Shown here: piece by piece, positions 43,115 to 51,429 of the stretch
Position numbering within the stretch: the first letter of the stretch is position 1
Layout of the letters: every line of letters starts with the position of its first letter
Source of the DNA: Candidatus Aminicenantota bacterium
GTDB taxonomy: Bacteria; Acidobacteriota; Aminicenantia; Aminicenantales; Saccharicenantaceae
Assembly (NCBI GenBank): GCA_014360005.1
Contig: JACIYI010000002.1
Span: 124,001-188,000 of the forward strand
Direction of reading: 5' to 3'
Length of the DNA stretch: 64,000 nucleotides
Made by a program: the position numbers and the translations under genes
Notes under the pieces: model-generated
Database searches by the model: none
What the model saw: only the letters and a program-made list of their open reading frames with translations
What the model was told of the DNA's origin: nothing

Positions 43115-45310
43115 ATGAGCGAAAATTATGTTGAACCCCAGGGTCTGGAAACGGCTGAAATTGACCTGAGGAAATACATCGACATTTTTTACCGGCGGCG
43201 CTGGACGGTCATCTCCCTGATTCTGATTGCGGCTGCGCTCTCCCTGATCATTTCCTTTGTCACCAGGCCGGTCTACAAGGCCCGGGGCACGGTCATGATC
43301 GAAAAGGAACCCAATATCCTGAGTTTCGAAGACATCTTCCAGATAGAAACCTTCCGGGACGATTATTTTCAGACCCAGTACAAGCTTCTCCAGAGCCGCA
43401 GCCTGGCTGAAAGAACTATCGAGCGCCTGAAACTCTGGGAGAAAAAAGAATTCTCCGGCGGTAAGAATGTAACCGGAGATGACCTGAAAAATCCGGTTTT
43501 CAGACAGAAACTGGTGGATAAGTTCCTGGGCCGGCTGGAGGTCAAGCCCATCCGGATGACCAGGCTGGTGGAGGTGGCTTTCAAAGCTCATGACCCGGTC
43601 CTGGCCAGCGACTGCGTCAACGCCCTGTTCGATTCGTTTGTCGATATGAACATCGAGGCCAGGTACGAAACCACCGAGCAGGCCACCGAATTCCTGAGCG
43701 AGCAGATTGCTGAGCTCAAAAAGGAAATCAGCCAGAAAGAACAAGAACTACAGAATTACGGGCAGGAAAAAGACATTGTCATTCTGAGCGATAAAGAAAC
43801 CACCATGCTGGATAAAATCAGCGAGCTCAACAAAGCCCTGACCGAGGCTCAGATCGAACGGGTCAGGAAGGAGTCCTACTACAACGGGATAAAAAATGCC
43901 TCGCCTGATTTCATTCCCGAGGCCATGAATAATCCTCTAATTCAACGCCTGAGGGAAGAATATCTGAAGCTCAGCCGCGAATACGCCAAAATGCAGGAGA
44001 AATTTCAGCCGGAGTATCCGGAAATGCAACGACTGAAGGCCGAGCTGGATACGGCCAGGGAATTGCTCAAGAACGAAACCCAGAGGTTGATCCGGGCCGC
44101 CTATGCCGACTACCAGTCTGCCCTGAAAAAGGAGGCTTCCCTGAAAGAGCTGTTTGAACAGCAGAAAGAAGAAGCCTTCCGCCTGAACTCCAATGCCATC
44201 CTTTATAACAGCCTGAAGATTGAACTGGAAAACAAGAAAAACCTGCTGGAATCACTGCTCAAAAGGCAGAGTGAAACCGGGGTCTCAGCCAGGTTAAAAG
44301 GACTGCGGACTTCCAACATCAGGATTGTCGACCGGGCCGACATTCCTCTGCACCCCGACAGCCCGAGAAAATTCCGGAATCTGCTCCTGGCCCTGTTCCT
44401 GGGGCTGTTCGGAGGGCTGGGGCTGGCCCTGGGGATGGAGTATCTCGACAACACCATCAAATCGGCCGAAGATGTCGAGCGCTATTCGGGCTGGCCGACG
44501 CTGGGGATAGTGCCAATTTTCGATCAGGATGCCACCCTGAATGGTCATTATTATGCCTATCGCTCGGCGGAAAATGAGGATGGCCAGAAAAAGAAGAAGG
44601 AAGAAACGGCTGAAACCGAGACTGAACCACGGAGCATCGAGCTGATCAGCCATTTTGCCCCCGATTCCACTTTTGCCGAGAGTTATCGGTCGCTGCGAAC
44701 CGCTCTGCTGCTGTCCGGACCCCTGTCCAGCTTAAAAAGCCTGATTATCACCAGCCCCCTGCCCAACGAGGGCAAGTCAGTTACCATCTCCAACCTGGCC
44801 GTCAGCCTGGCTCAGATGGAAAAAAAAGTGCTGCTGATGGACGCTGACCTGCGCCGGCCCAAGCAACACCGGATTTTCAACCTAAAAAATCACGACGGCC
44901 TGAGCAATTACCTGACCATGGGTCTGGAACTGAAGAAGCTGGTTAAAACCACTATGGTGCCTTCTCTGTATTTCATAAACTCCGGACCGATTCCGCCCAA
45001 CCCGGCCGAACTTCTGGGTTCAGAAAGAATGAAGGAGCTGCTGGGCAGGTTAAAGGGGAGTTTCGACTTCATCCTGATTGATACGCCGCCCGTCCTGTCC
45101 GTGACCGATTCCCAGGTTCTGGGCAAGATGGTAGACGGTTTAATCCTGGTGGTCCAGGCTGACCGGACGCCCAGAGAAGCTCTGCGTCAGACCCGGGAAA
45201 TAATTGACCTGCTGCAGCTGAAAACCTACGGAGTGGTCATTAATGCCCTTAACCTGGACAACCGCAGCTATTATCACCGGCATTATTATCGTCATTACTA
45301 TAAGCACTGA
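43115..45310 (+). CDS. Wzz chain-length regulator fused to BY-type tyrosine kinase
   Basis: Inner-membrane polysaccharide co-polymerase with an autokinase, 731 residues from the ATG at 43115 (GAGG upstream). The Wzz domain starts at IDLRKYIDIFYRRRWTVISL with the first helix about 28-48; a coiled coil covers about 190-385; the second helix is about 425-445. The cytoplasmic BY-kinase has Walker A PLPNEGKSVTISN (Lys554), Walker A' LLMDADLRRPKQHR and Walker B FILIDTPPV. It ends in a Tyr/His-rich tail with seven tyrosines (YYHRHYYRHYY), the autophosphorylation cluster. The cognate phosphatase gene starts 5 bases after its stop. Controls polymer length and export. Confidence 0.92.
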   Translation: MSENYVEPQGLETAEIDLRKYIDIFYRRRWTVISLILIAAALSLIISFVTRPVYKARGTVMIEKEPNILSFEDIFQIETFRDDYFQTQYKLLQSRSLAERTIERLKLWEKKEFSGGKNVTGDDLKNPVFRQKLVDKFLGRLEVKPIRMTRLVEVAFKAHDPVLASDCVNALFDSFVDMNIEARYETTEQATEFLSEQIAELKKEISQKEQELQNYGQEKDIVILSDKETTMLDKISELNKALTEAQIERVRKESYYNGIKNASPDFIPEAMNNPLIQRLREEYLKLSREYAKMQEKFQPEYPEMQRLKAELDTARELLKNETQRLIRAAYADYQSALKKEASLKELFEQQKEEAFRLNSNAILYNSLKIELENKKNLLESLLKRQSETGVSARLKGLRTSNIRIVDRADIPLHPDSPRKFRNLLLALFLGLFGGLGLALGMEYLDNTIKSAEDVERYSGWPTLGIVPIFDQDATLNGHYYAYRSAENEDGQKKKKEETAETETEPRSIELISHFAPDSTFAESYRSLRTALLLSGPLSSLKSLIITSPLPNEGKSVTISNLAVSLAQMEKKVLLMDADLRRPKQHRIFNLKNHDGLSNYLTMGLELKKLVKTTMVPSLYFINSGPIPPNPAELLGSERMKELLGRLKGSFDFILIDTPPVLSVTDSQVLGKMVDGLILVVQADRTPREALRQTREIIDLLQLKTYGVVINALNLDNRSYYHRHYYRHYYKH

Positions 45311-45315
45311 GGACT

Positions 45316-46176
45316 ATGGACATTAAAGTCAGGGTTTATTTCCCCCGGAATCCAGCGGCCAGGGGAATGATCGACCTCCATACCCATCTTCTGCCCGACT
45401 GGGATGATGGCCCGGAAAGCTGGGAAGAAACGGCTCAGATGGTGGAGTTAGCCGTGGCTGATGGTATTGAGGGCATCTGCCTGACGCCGCATCTGTTCCG
45501 TTTCTCCCGCTATCAGGATAGCCAGCAGGTGCTGGAAGAAAGGTTCAGCCAGTTTTACGACCGGTTCGGGTCCGATAACCGGATAAAGTTCTTCCAGGGA
45601 GCCGAGGTTTTCGTACATCCGGACCTGGCCGAGGAAGTCAGCCGCCGCCATCTCAGTCTCAACCAGAGCGAATATGTCTTTGTTGAATTCCCGGGCGACC
45701 AGGTGCCTGGCGGGACCCGGGAGCTTTTTTACCGGATGATGCTGGCCGGTTACACACCCATCATCAGCCATCCCGAGAGAAATGACCTGTTCGGGCGCCA
45801 TCCGGAAATCCTGTATGACCTGGTCAGCCGGGGTTGCCTGGCTCAGCTGACCGCTGGCAGCCTGACCGGTGGATTTGGTTCTGAAATAAAGAAAAGGGCG
45901 GAGCTTTTTCTCCGGCATCATCTGGTCCAGGTAATGGCCTCCGATGCTCACGATTCCAAAAACAGGAAACCCGTGCTGAGCCGGGGAGTGGAGGCGGCGA
46001 CCCGGATAGTTGGACGGGACATAGCCGAAGCCATGGTCCGGGAAGTGCCCGAAGCCATCCTCAATAACCAGCTGGTGCCCGAGCTGGGCCGTCCGGTAAA
46101 TCCTGTCCGCCGGCGGAAATTTCTGGGGCTTTTTAAGACAAAAAAAGAAAAAAAATTACTTGAAAAAGCAGACTGA
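45316..46176 (+). CDS. PHP-family tyrosine-protein phosphatase (CpsB/YwqE-like)
   Basis: Metal-dependent phosphatase that removes phosphate from the tyrosine tail of the BY-kinase encoded just upstream. 286 residues. PHP metal ligands: DLHTHLLPDWDDGP, CLTPH, FQGAEVFV, ISHPERN and ASDAHD. Homologues begin at the MIDLHTH, so the first 17 residues (MDIKVRVYFPRNPAARG) are extra, or the true start is the ATG at 45367; GAGG before 45316 favours the longer form. The C-terminus is very lysine-rich (FKTKKEKKLLEK). Kinase and phosphatase together cycle the phosphorylation state that drives polymer assembly. Confidence 0.88.
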   Translation: MDIKVRVYFPRNPAARGMIDLHTHLLPDWDDGPESWEETAQMVELAVADGIEGICLTPHLFRFSRYQDSQQVLEERFSQFYDRFGSDNRIKFFQGAEVFVHPDLAEEVSRRHLSLNQSEYVFVEFPGDQVPGGTRELFYRMMLAGYTPIISHPERNDLFGRHPEILYDLVSRGCLAQLTAGSLTGGFGSEIKKRAELFLRHHLVQVMASDAHDSKNRKPVLSRGVEAATRIVGRDIAEAMVREVPEAILNNQLVPELGRPVNPVRRRKFLGLFKTKKEKKLLEKAD

Positions 46177-46188
46177 AACGACTATATA
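46160..46188 (+). promoter_or_regulatory. Internal promoter in the polysaccharide cluster
   Basis: TTGAAA (46160-46165), 17 bases, TATATA (46183-46188), inside the last codons and stop of the phosphatase gene. The -10 lies within the perfect palindrome ACTATATAGT (46181-46190). It would start transcription just before the Shine-Dalgarno GGGAGG of the next gene. Confidence 0.45.
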
Positions 46189-46208
46189 GTATATAAAGGG
46201 AGGTCAAA

Positions 46209-46742
46209 ATGCTCCGGATAAATATTTATCGTTCTCCCGTTTTGTCAGGTATTATTATTTCGGCTTTCATGCTGCTGCTGTTACCGGCAGACAGTCTGGC
46301 TGCCCCCACCGGTTCGCTGATCGGTTTTATTTACGGCAGCGATATGAAGACGCCGGTAACCAATGCCGTGGTTAAGATCAGAAATGTCGACAACGGCCAG
46401 GAGTATGTCAGCACCCCGACCGATGCCAGCGGTTATTACAAGCTGGATAAAGTAGCCGAAGGCAAGTATATTCTGGGTATTGCTGCGCCCGATGGAGAAT
46501 ATAATTTCCCCTATATCATGGTGCTCAAGAGTGGAGAAATCGGCAAGCTGTCGCTAGCCCTGAAAGCCGGTAGCGCCTCGGGTCTGGGGCAGGAAACTGA
46601 GGAACCGACCAAGAAGGAGAGGGTTTCTTTCTTCAAAACTCCTGTGGGTGTGGCCGTCCTGATGGTGGCCACCACTCTGGCCCTTTACGGGACCTTCAAG
46701 CTCCTGGAAGGCAAGGAAGAAGCTTCCCCTTCCAAGAAGTAA
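46209..46742 (+). CDS. Exported protein with a carboxypeptidase-regulatory-like domain and C-terminal membrane helix
   Basis: Unnamed 177-residue protein. Signal peptide about 1-32 (ending DSLAAP), a beta-sandwich domain like CarboxypepD_reg or CnaB about 35-120 (GSLIGFIYGSDMKTPVTNAV, DASGYYKLDKVAEGKYILGI), then a polar linker and one membrane helix about 146-165, with a Lys/Glu tail. The lone domain held at the membrane in the middle of an EPS cluster suggests a scaffold or surface-glycan contact, but no function is known. GGGAGG lies before the ATG. Confidence 0.7.
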   Translation: MLRINIYRSPVLSGIIISAFMLLLLPADSLAAPTGSLIGFIYGSDMKTPVTNAVVKIRNVDNGQEYVSTPTDASGYYKLDKVAEGKYILGIAAPDGEYNFPYIMVLKSGEIGKLSLALKAGSASGLGQETEEPTKKERVSFFKTPVGVAVLMVATTLALYGTFKLLEGKEEASPSKK

Positions 46743-46848
46743 TCCGGCGAATTTTAAGGCGGTTTCCAGGGCCCAATCAATACCTTTCTGTAAAATTCTT
46801 ATATCCTTATAATCCTGGCTATTTTATAATATCAATCAGACAACCTGG

Positions 46849-48276
46849 ATGAAGACAGTTATATTTATTTCTCTTGGACTCCTGGTCTGGCTTCTGCCCC
46901 TTCCTTTCGGAGGAAACATAGAATGGGCAGTCTTCGGTCTGGAGGTAACAGTCTGGCTGTTGTTCCTGGCTTATTTAATAAACCTCCTATCTTCAGGTCG
47001 GCCTGCGGCCGCGACAGGTGGTCGGGAAAAATCCAGTTACCGCCCGGTAATCTGGCTGGCTGGCCTGTTTTACCTGGTATGCTTGCTGCAGCTGCTGCCG
47101 GCGCCGGCCTCACTGGTCAGAGTTCTCTCGCCCGCCGCCTGGTCCTGGAAGCAAACACTCGTGGCCAGCGGGCTGTTCAGCCCGGATGGATTCAAACATC
47201 TCACTTTTTCTCTTTCTCCCTGGGCCGGGGCTTACGAGTTCTTGAAATACCTTTCCTACGGAGCTTTTGTTTTTTTGCTGTCCCGGGTGCTCACCAACCG
47301 TTCCCGGATCAGGGCTCTGACGGTGGTGCTCATCAGCGCCGGTGTTTTCCAGTCCCTTTACGGGCTGTCTGAATTTTTTGGCGGCACCAACCGCATTTTT
47401 AACTGGGTTAACCGCTATTATTCCGGCAGCGCTTTCGGCACTTTTGTCAACCGCGACCATTACTCGGCTTTCCTGGAGATGGTCTTCCCTTTGAGCCTGG
47501 GATATTTTCTGGTGCGCTCTCAGTATTTTTCCCTCAGGCCGGGCCTGACCTGGAGACAGAAAATAGTCCGGTTCGGGCAGGAACAGGTCCAGAAATCGCT
47601 GCTGTTCGTTCTGCCCCCTTTCATCATCGGCCTGGGCTTATTCTTTTCCCGCTGTCGCTCGGGTATCATCATCTTCATCATTGTTTTCTTCCTGACTCTG
47701 ATCTTGCTTTCCCTGAGCCCGGTGGCTGGGCGGAGGAAAACCGAAAAGACGCTGGTCCAGGTCGTGGTCCTGCTGGTTTTGCTGGGTGTAGTTTTAATCG
47801 GACTGGAACCGGTGCTGGAAAGGTTCACTCAGGGCGGTTTTTTAGACGAGAACCGGCTTCTTTATTACAACTATACCCTGAGCCTGATAGCTGATTACCC
47901 GCTGCTGGGCAGCGGGCTGGGAACCTATGTTCAGGCCATCAATCCTTACCTTAAAAAGGATTTCAACGTCATCCTCAGTCATGCCCATAATGACTACCTG
48001 GAAATGCTGGCCGAAACCGGGCTGGCCGGAGGCGGCGCTCTTATCCTGGCCGCCTGGCTGGCTTTTGGCCTGGCTTTGAGACGCTGGCTCAGGTGCCAGG
48101 ACCCAATGGCCAAGGGCCTGGGACTGGGGGCGCTGATGGGGGTTTTTTCAATCCTTTTCCACAGCCTGACCGATTTCAGCCTCAGAATGCCGGGCAACGC
48201 TCTGTTCTTTTTGAGCCTGTTGGTGCTGGCGGCTAGGGCCCCGCTCGTCCTGGAGCAGAAGGAGGGTGGAATATGA
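46849..48276 (+). CDS. O-antigen ligase/polymerase (Wzy/WaaL-like) membrane protein
   Basis: 475 residues with about twelve hydrophobic helices and one large periplasmic loop (about 330-395). The family region is the end of that loop: LLGSGLGTYVQAINPY and LSHAHNDYLEMLAETGLAGG, where the His and Asp of HxHNDYLE are the marks of the Wzy_C/O-antigen ligase superfamily. Ligase and polymerase cannot be told apart by eye; next to a Wzz, Wzy polymerase is likelier. Two TATAAT hexamers (46808-46813, 46825-46830) precede it without good -35 boxes. Its stop overlaps the next gene by ATGA. Confidence 0.85.
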   Translation: MKTVIFISLGLLVWLLPLPFGGNIEWAVFGLEVTVWLLFLAYLINLLSSGRPAAATGGREKSSYRPVIWLAGLFYLVCLLQLLPAPASLVRVLSPAAWSWKQTLVASGLFSPDGFKHLTFSLSPWAGAYEFLKYLSYGAFVFLLSRVLTNRSRIRALTVVLISAGVFQSLYGLSEFFGGTNRIFNWVNRYYSGSAFGTFVNRDHYSAFLEMVFPLSLGYFLVRSQYFSLRPGLTWRQKIVRFGQEQVQKSLLFVLPPFIIGLGLFFSRCRSGIIIFIIVFFLTLILLSLSPVAGRRKTEKTLVQVVVLLVLLGVVLIGLEPVLERFTQGGFLDENRLLYYNYTLSLIADYPLLGSGLGTYVQAINPYLKKDFNVILSHAHNDYLEMLAETGLAGGGALILAAWLAFGLALRRWLRCQDPMAKGLGLGALMGVFSILFHSLTDFSLRMPGNALFFLSLLVLAARAPLVLEQKEGGI

Positions 48277-48953
48277 GCTCCGGGTTAAAGCCCAGAAAAG
48301 GCCTGGTCATAAGTCTGGGCCTGGTCTGCGGCGGGCTGGCCTTAACTGCCTCGATTGTGTTCTATTCCGGCTATTGCCATTTCTTCCGTTACCAGGAAGA
48401 CAGAAAGAATATCAGGAGCCTGGAAAGCGATTTTCCCGGACTGGAAGCCAAACTCAAGGCCGCCATCAGGTATTATCCGCTGCCGGCTTTTTACGGGGAA
48501 CTCGGCCGGCTGCGCCTGCAGCGGGCCATGGTCGAAATTGAGTTCGGTCAGCCCGAAAAAGGCGAGCCCTATCTCGACGGGGCCAGAGAAGCCCTGCGGC
48601 GGGCGATGGCCGGGAACCCGCTGGATTATTCCTTTTTCTGGGAACTCAGCAAAGTTTATTTTTTATATAATTACCCGCTCCTGACTTATTCTGGCAAGGG
48701 TCGCCTTCTCTGCCGGGAATCACTCAGGCGCCATCCCTATAACGAATTCCTTTTCCTGAACGTCCTGCTGGTGTTTTTTGAACAATGGCCGCTGCTGGAG
48801 GCCGAGGAAAAAAACTGGTTGCAAACCAACCTGAGAAGGGTAGTGGCGGCAGACCCGGGCTTCCTGGATAAATTGAAAAGAAGATGGCGGCAGAATTATA
48901 GAGCAACCCAGGACCTGGAGTCCAGGCTGGCCGAGCTCGGGCTTCAGGACTGA
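48273..48953 (+). CDS. Membrane-anchored hypothetical protein, partner of the ligase gene
   Basis: I do not recognise this 226-residue protein. A single membrane helix lies at about residues 13-33; the rest is soluble, helical and probably periplasmic, with TPR-like helix pairs (FYGELGRLRLQRAMVEIEFG, ALRRAMAGNPLDYSFFWELS). It overlaps the O-antigen ligase gene by ATGA, so the two are tightly coupled. Helical-repeat proteins paired with Wzy/WaaL genes occur in other clusters; a role as an accessory subunit is inference. Confidence 0.65.
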   Translation: MSSGLKPRKGLVISLGLVCGGLALTASIVFYSGYCHFFRYQEDRKNIRSLESDFPGLEAKLKAAIRYYPLPAFYGELGRLRLQRAMVEIEFGQPEKGEPYLDGAREALRRAMAGNPLDYSFFWELSKVYFLYNYPLLTYSGKGRLLCRESLRRHPYNEFLFLNVLLVFFEQWPLLEAEEKNWLQTNLRRVVAADPGFLDKLKRRWRQNYRATQDLESRLAELGLQD

Positions 48954-48956
48954 AGG

Positions 48957-48986
48957 CCGGTAGCGACCGTTGGCCTAAACTACCGG
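48957..48986 (+). other. Hairpin between the TPR-like gene and the GH5 gene
   Basis: CCGGTAG (48957-48963) and CTACCGG (48980-48986) are perfect complements around a 16-base loop, and CTTTTTG follows ten bases later. It could be a weak terminator or attenuator separating the hydrolase gene from the rest of the cluster. Confidence 0.4.
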
Positions 48987-49014
48987 AGAAAATACTTTTT
49001 GCTTTGGAGGGACG

Positions 49015-50172
49015 ATGAAGGGGAAAAACAGGCTGTTACTGTTTATTCTGATAGTGATTATTTCTCTTGGCTTCCACGGGAGCCTGAAAGCTCAGGGGCT
49101 GGCAGCGGCTGACGAAGCCCGCTACCAGCGTTTTTCCCGGGGGATAAACCTCCCTTACTGGTTCTGGTTGAACCGGGCCCCTCTCCGGCCGCTGGAAAGG
49201 GTCTATTCGGATAAAGACCTGGAATTGGTCCGGAAACTGGGCCTGACCTATGTCCGGGTGCCGGTGGATATGGCTAATATATATGACCCGAATAGGGAAG
49301 ACCTGTTGCAGCCGGAAGCCCTGGACCTGTTGCTCAGCGGTCTGAGAAAAATTATCAATTCGGGACTGGCCGTTAATTTCGACCTGCACAGCATCTCCCA
49401 GCAGGCCGGGGGTTCCGATTATTCCGGTCCTCTGGGCAAGGATGCGGCCTTCACCGAAAGATTTTTTGTTTTCTGGGAAAGGCTGGCCCGGAAGCTGGCC
49501 GACTTTGACCCGGACTGGCTGATCGTCGAACCGATGAACGAACCGGTCTTTCTGGGCGAAGAAGGCCGCTGGCCTCCACTGCAAAAAGAGCTGATTGCCC
49601 GCATCCGGGCGGTGCTTCCCCGGCATACCATTCTGGCCACCGGGGCTTTCTGGTCCAACCTGTCCACCCTGCTGACCCTCGAGCCTCTGGCCGATGCCGG
49701 GGTCTGGTATTGTTTCCATTTCTACGAACCTCACCTTTTCACTCACCAGGGAGCCCACTGGAGTTCGGAACTGGTGAAAAAGCTCCGCCGAGTTCCCTAT
49801 CCCTCCTCACCCCAAGCGGTCGGGGAAGCTATCTCTCTGGTGCAGCAGGAAGACCTGAAACAGGCTCTCCGGGCTTATGGCCAGGAGAGCTGGAATGCCA
49901 CCAGGATCGAAGAGCGCATCGGACAAGCGGCGGCCTGGGCCGCGCGCCACCGGGTGAGATTAATCTGCAACGAATTCGGGGCCTACCGGATTTATTGTCT
50001 TCCCTCTTACCGGGTAGCCTGGATTAAAGATGTCCGGACCGCCCTGGAAAAGCATGGGATTAGCTGGGCTATGTGGGAATTTGAGGGCGGCTTCGGTCTG
50101 ATTTATCGCCGGGATGGCAAAGCTATCGTTGACAGGCAGGTGGCCCAGGCTCTTGGTCTGAAGCTGGACTGA
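49015..50172 (+). CDS. Secreted glycoside hydrolase family 5 (cellulase-like) enzyme
   Basis: Exported endoglycosidase of 385 residues: signal peptide about 1-27, then a TIM-barrel. GH5 catalytic residues are Glu176 in EPMNEP (acid/base) and Glu320 in CNEFGAY (nucleophile); FDLHS and FHFYEPHLFTHQG are further family loops. It starts RGINLPYWFW, a frequent opening of GH5 proteins. Many EPS clusters carry a hydrolase that trims or releases the polymer, and that is the likely role here, suggesting the polymer has beta-linked backbone sugars. GGAGG precedes the ATG. The next gene is convergent, 9 bases away. Confidence 0.85.
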   Translation: MKGKNRLLLFILIVIISLGFHGSLKAQGLAAADEARYQRFSRGINLPYWFWLNRAPLRPLERVYSDKDLELVRKLGLTYVRVPVDMANIYDPNREDLLQPEALDLLLSGLRKIINSGLAVNFDLHSISQQAGGSDYSGPLGKDAAFTERFFVFWERLARKLADFDPDWLIVEPMNEPVFLGEEGRWPPLQKELIARIRAVLPRHTILATGAFWSNLSTLLTLEPLADAGVWYCFHFYEPHLFTHQGAHWSSELVKKLRRVPYPSSPQAVGEAISLVQQEDLKQALRAYGQESWNATRIEERIGQAAAWAARHRVRLICNEFGAYRIYCLPSYRVAWIKDVRTALEKHGISWAMWEFEGGFGLIYRRDGKAIVDRQVAQALGLKLD

Positions 50173-50181
50173 GTTTCGTCC

Positions 50182-50619
50182 TCAGCCGGTCAACCCGTTC
50201 TTGAAACTTGACTGGATTCTGGCAAACTGGTCTTTGATTTCTTTGGGCAGCCTGGACCCGGTTATCCGGTTGCTGAGCTTGAAGCGGGAGATTTCTTTCA
50301 AGTAGTATTCAACCTGGTCGGCTTTTTTGAGGTTATAAGCTGACAGCGTGAGGTAGACAAAGGCTTCTCCCAGCAAGTCGGGTTCATCCAGGAAACCGAA
50401 GGCGGCAATTTTCAGGTTCTGGAAGGCTTCTTCAAAATCGCCCCGGTTGAAAGCGGTCAATCCTTCCTCGAAAAGTTTTAAGTAGAAAGGGTCAACCTGC
50501 TGGTGGCGACTGGAAATCTGCTGCGGTTGAAGGGTGGTTCCGGACAGGGTTACTACCAGGCAAACGGCCAGAAAGAGGTGAAGAAAGACAGGTTTTCTTA
50601 TCCTTAGAAAGCAAGCCAA
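50182..50619 (-). CDS. Small exported TPR-like hypothetical protein
   Basis: Unrecognised 145-residue protein: signal peptide about 8-30, then one or two TPR-like helix pairs (LFEEGLTAFNRGDFEEAFQNLKIAA and LLGEAFVYLTLSAYNLKKAD), and a basic tail. The first repeat has the TPR pattern of small and large residues (G..A...G.F..A). It is convergent with the GH5 gene and diverges from the ATP-synthase genes, so it stands alone. Probably periplasmic and a protein-protein contact module. Confidence 0.65.
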   Translation of the reverse strand: MACFLRIRKPVFLHLFLAVCLVVTLSGTTLQPQQISSRHQQVDPFYLKLFEEGLTAFNRGDFEEAFQNLKIAAFGFLDEPDLLGEAFVYLTLSAYNLKKADQVEYYLKEISRFKLSNRITGSRLPKEIKDQFARIQSSFKNGLTG

Positions 50620-50693
50620 CTTCAGATCTCCCTGATTACTTAATAGATTTTATCCACTTTAAGGCAATAATGCAAGTTGCCCGGACCCGACTA

Positions 50694-50724
50694 TTGTTAT
50701 TCAGTGCGAATAATGAGCTATAAT
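50694..50724 (+). promoter_or_regulatory. Promoter of the F0 ATP-synthase genes
   Basis: Perfect TATAAT (50719-50724) with TTGTTA 19 bases upstream (50694-50699). The predicted start is about 14 bases before the TTG start codon of atpZ. Confidence 0.55.
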
Positions 50725-50744
50725 CATAGCAGGAAGGTAAAGAG

Positions 50745-50999
50745 TTGAGGTTGCTGAAGGATACCGATTTTAAAAAACTGGCGGAAATATCTTCCCTGGT
50801 AATGATTTTGCCCTCCTCGATTGCCGTGGGGCTGGTCATCGGTTATTTTCTTGACCGCTGGCTCAAGACCGGTTCCTGGATGCTCCTGCTCTGGCTGGTG
50901 CTGGGTATTGTTTCTGGGCTGTTGAACCTCTTCCGGGGTATAAGGCAGTATTTTGAAAAAAACCAGAGGCCAGGCCCGCCCCCGGGGGAAGGGGGTTGA
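50745..50999 (+). CDS. AtpZ/AtpI-type ATP-synthase accessory protein
   Basis: 84-residue membrane protein with two helices (about 14-36 and 43-63) and the pattern PSSIAVGLVIGYFLDRWLKTG, typical of the AtpZ/AtpI family that assists ATP-synthase assembly and, in Na+-type operons, Mg2+ or Ca2+ uptake. It starts at a TTG with AGGAAGG about eight bases before it. First gene of the F0 set; the Pro/Gly tail (RPGPPPGEGG) is probably disordered. Confidence 0.8.
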   Translation: MRLLKDTDFKKLAEISSLVMILPSSIAVGLVIGYFLDRWLKTGSWMLLLWLVLGIVSGLLNLFRGIRQYFEKNQRPGPPPGEGG

Positions 51000-51039
51000 T
51001 TCGGGTAAATTCAGGGGATAAAATTCACTGAGGTTAATC

Positions 51040-51429
51040 ATGACATCGGACTGGCTGGATAATTCAATCAAGAGGATTCCGCTGGAAACTGTCCTCCTGG
51101 GGCTGGCGGTTGGGATAATTACGGCTTTGGTCTACGAGCCCCTGTCGGGAGGATTGGTTCTGGCCGGTTCGGTTCTGTCGGCAGCGGGCTTTTTATCGCT
51201 TAAATCTTTTGTGGACAAATATTTACAGTCAGAACGGGCCCGGTTGTGGCGGCGGGCTGTTCTGTTTTACAGCCTGCGGCTGCTGTTGATTTGCCTGGTA
51301 TTTTTAATTATAATCCTTATCTTTAAGGGTCGGGTTCTGGCCCTGGCCGCGGGTTTATCTCTGATCCTGTTATCAATCCTGGTCGAGGCGGTCAGAAACC
51401 TGGCCAGCATAAAGCAATGGAAGGCTTAG
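51040..51429 (+). CDS. atpI: ATP-synthase subunit I-like protein
   Basis: 129-residue membrane protein with four hydrophobic segments (about 15-33, 38-55, 73-92, 96-115), placed directly ahead of atpB and overlapping it by 13 bases. Size, topology and position fit AtpI, which helps assemble the c-ring, but sequence motifs in this family are weak, so the call leans on context. The basic stretch SERARLWRRAVLFYSLR separates the helix pairs. Confidence 0.7.
   Translation: MTSDWLDNSIKRIPLETVLLGLAVGIITALVYEPLSGGLVLAGSVLSAAGFLSLKSFVDKYLQSERARLWRRAVLFYSLRLLLICLVFLIIILIFKGRVLALAAGLSLILLSILVEAVRNLASIKQWKA

Noticed and set aside
42536..43744. 402-codon antisense frame opposite the Wza and Wzz genes
   Set aside because: It crosses the boundary of two confident genes and its protein shows no recognisable motif or start signal.
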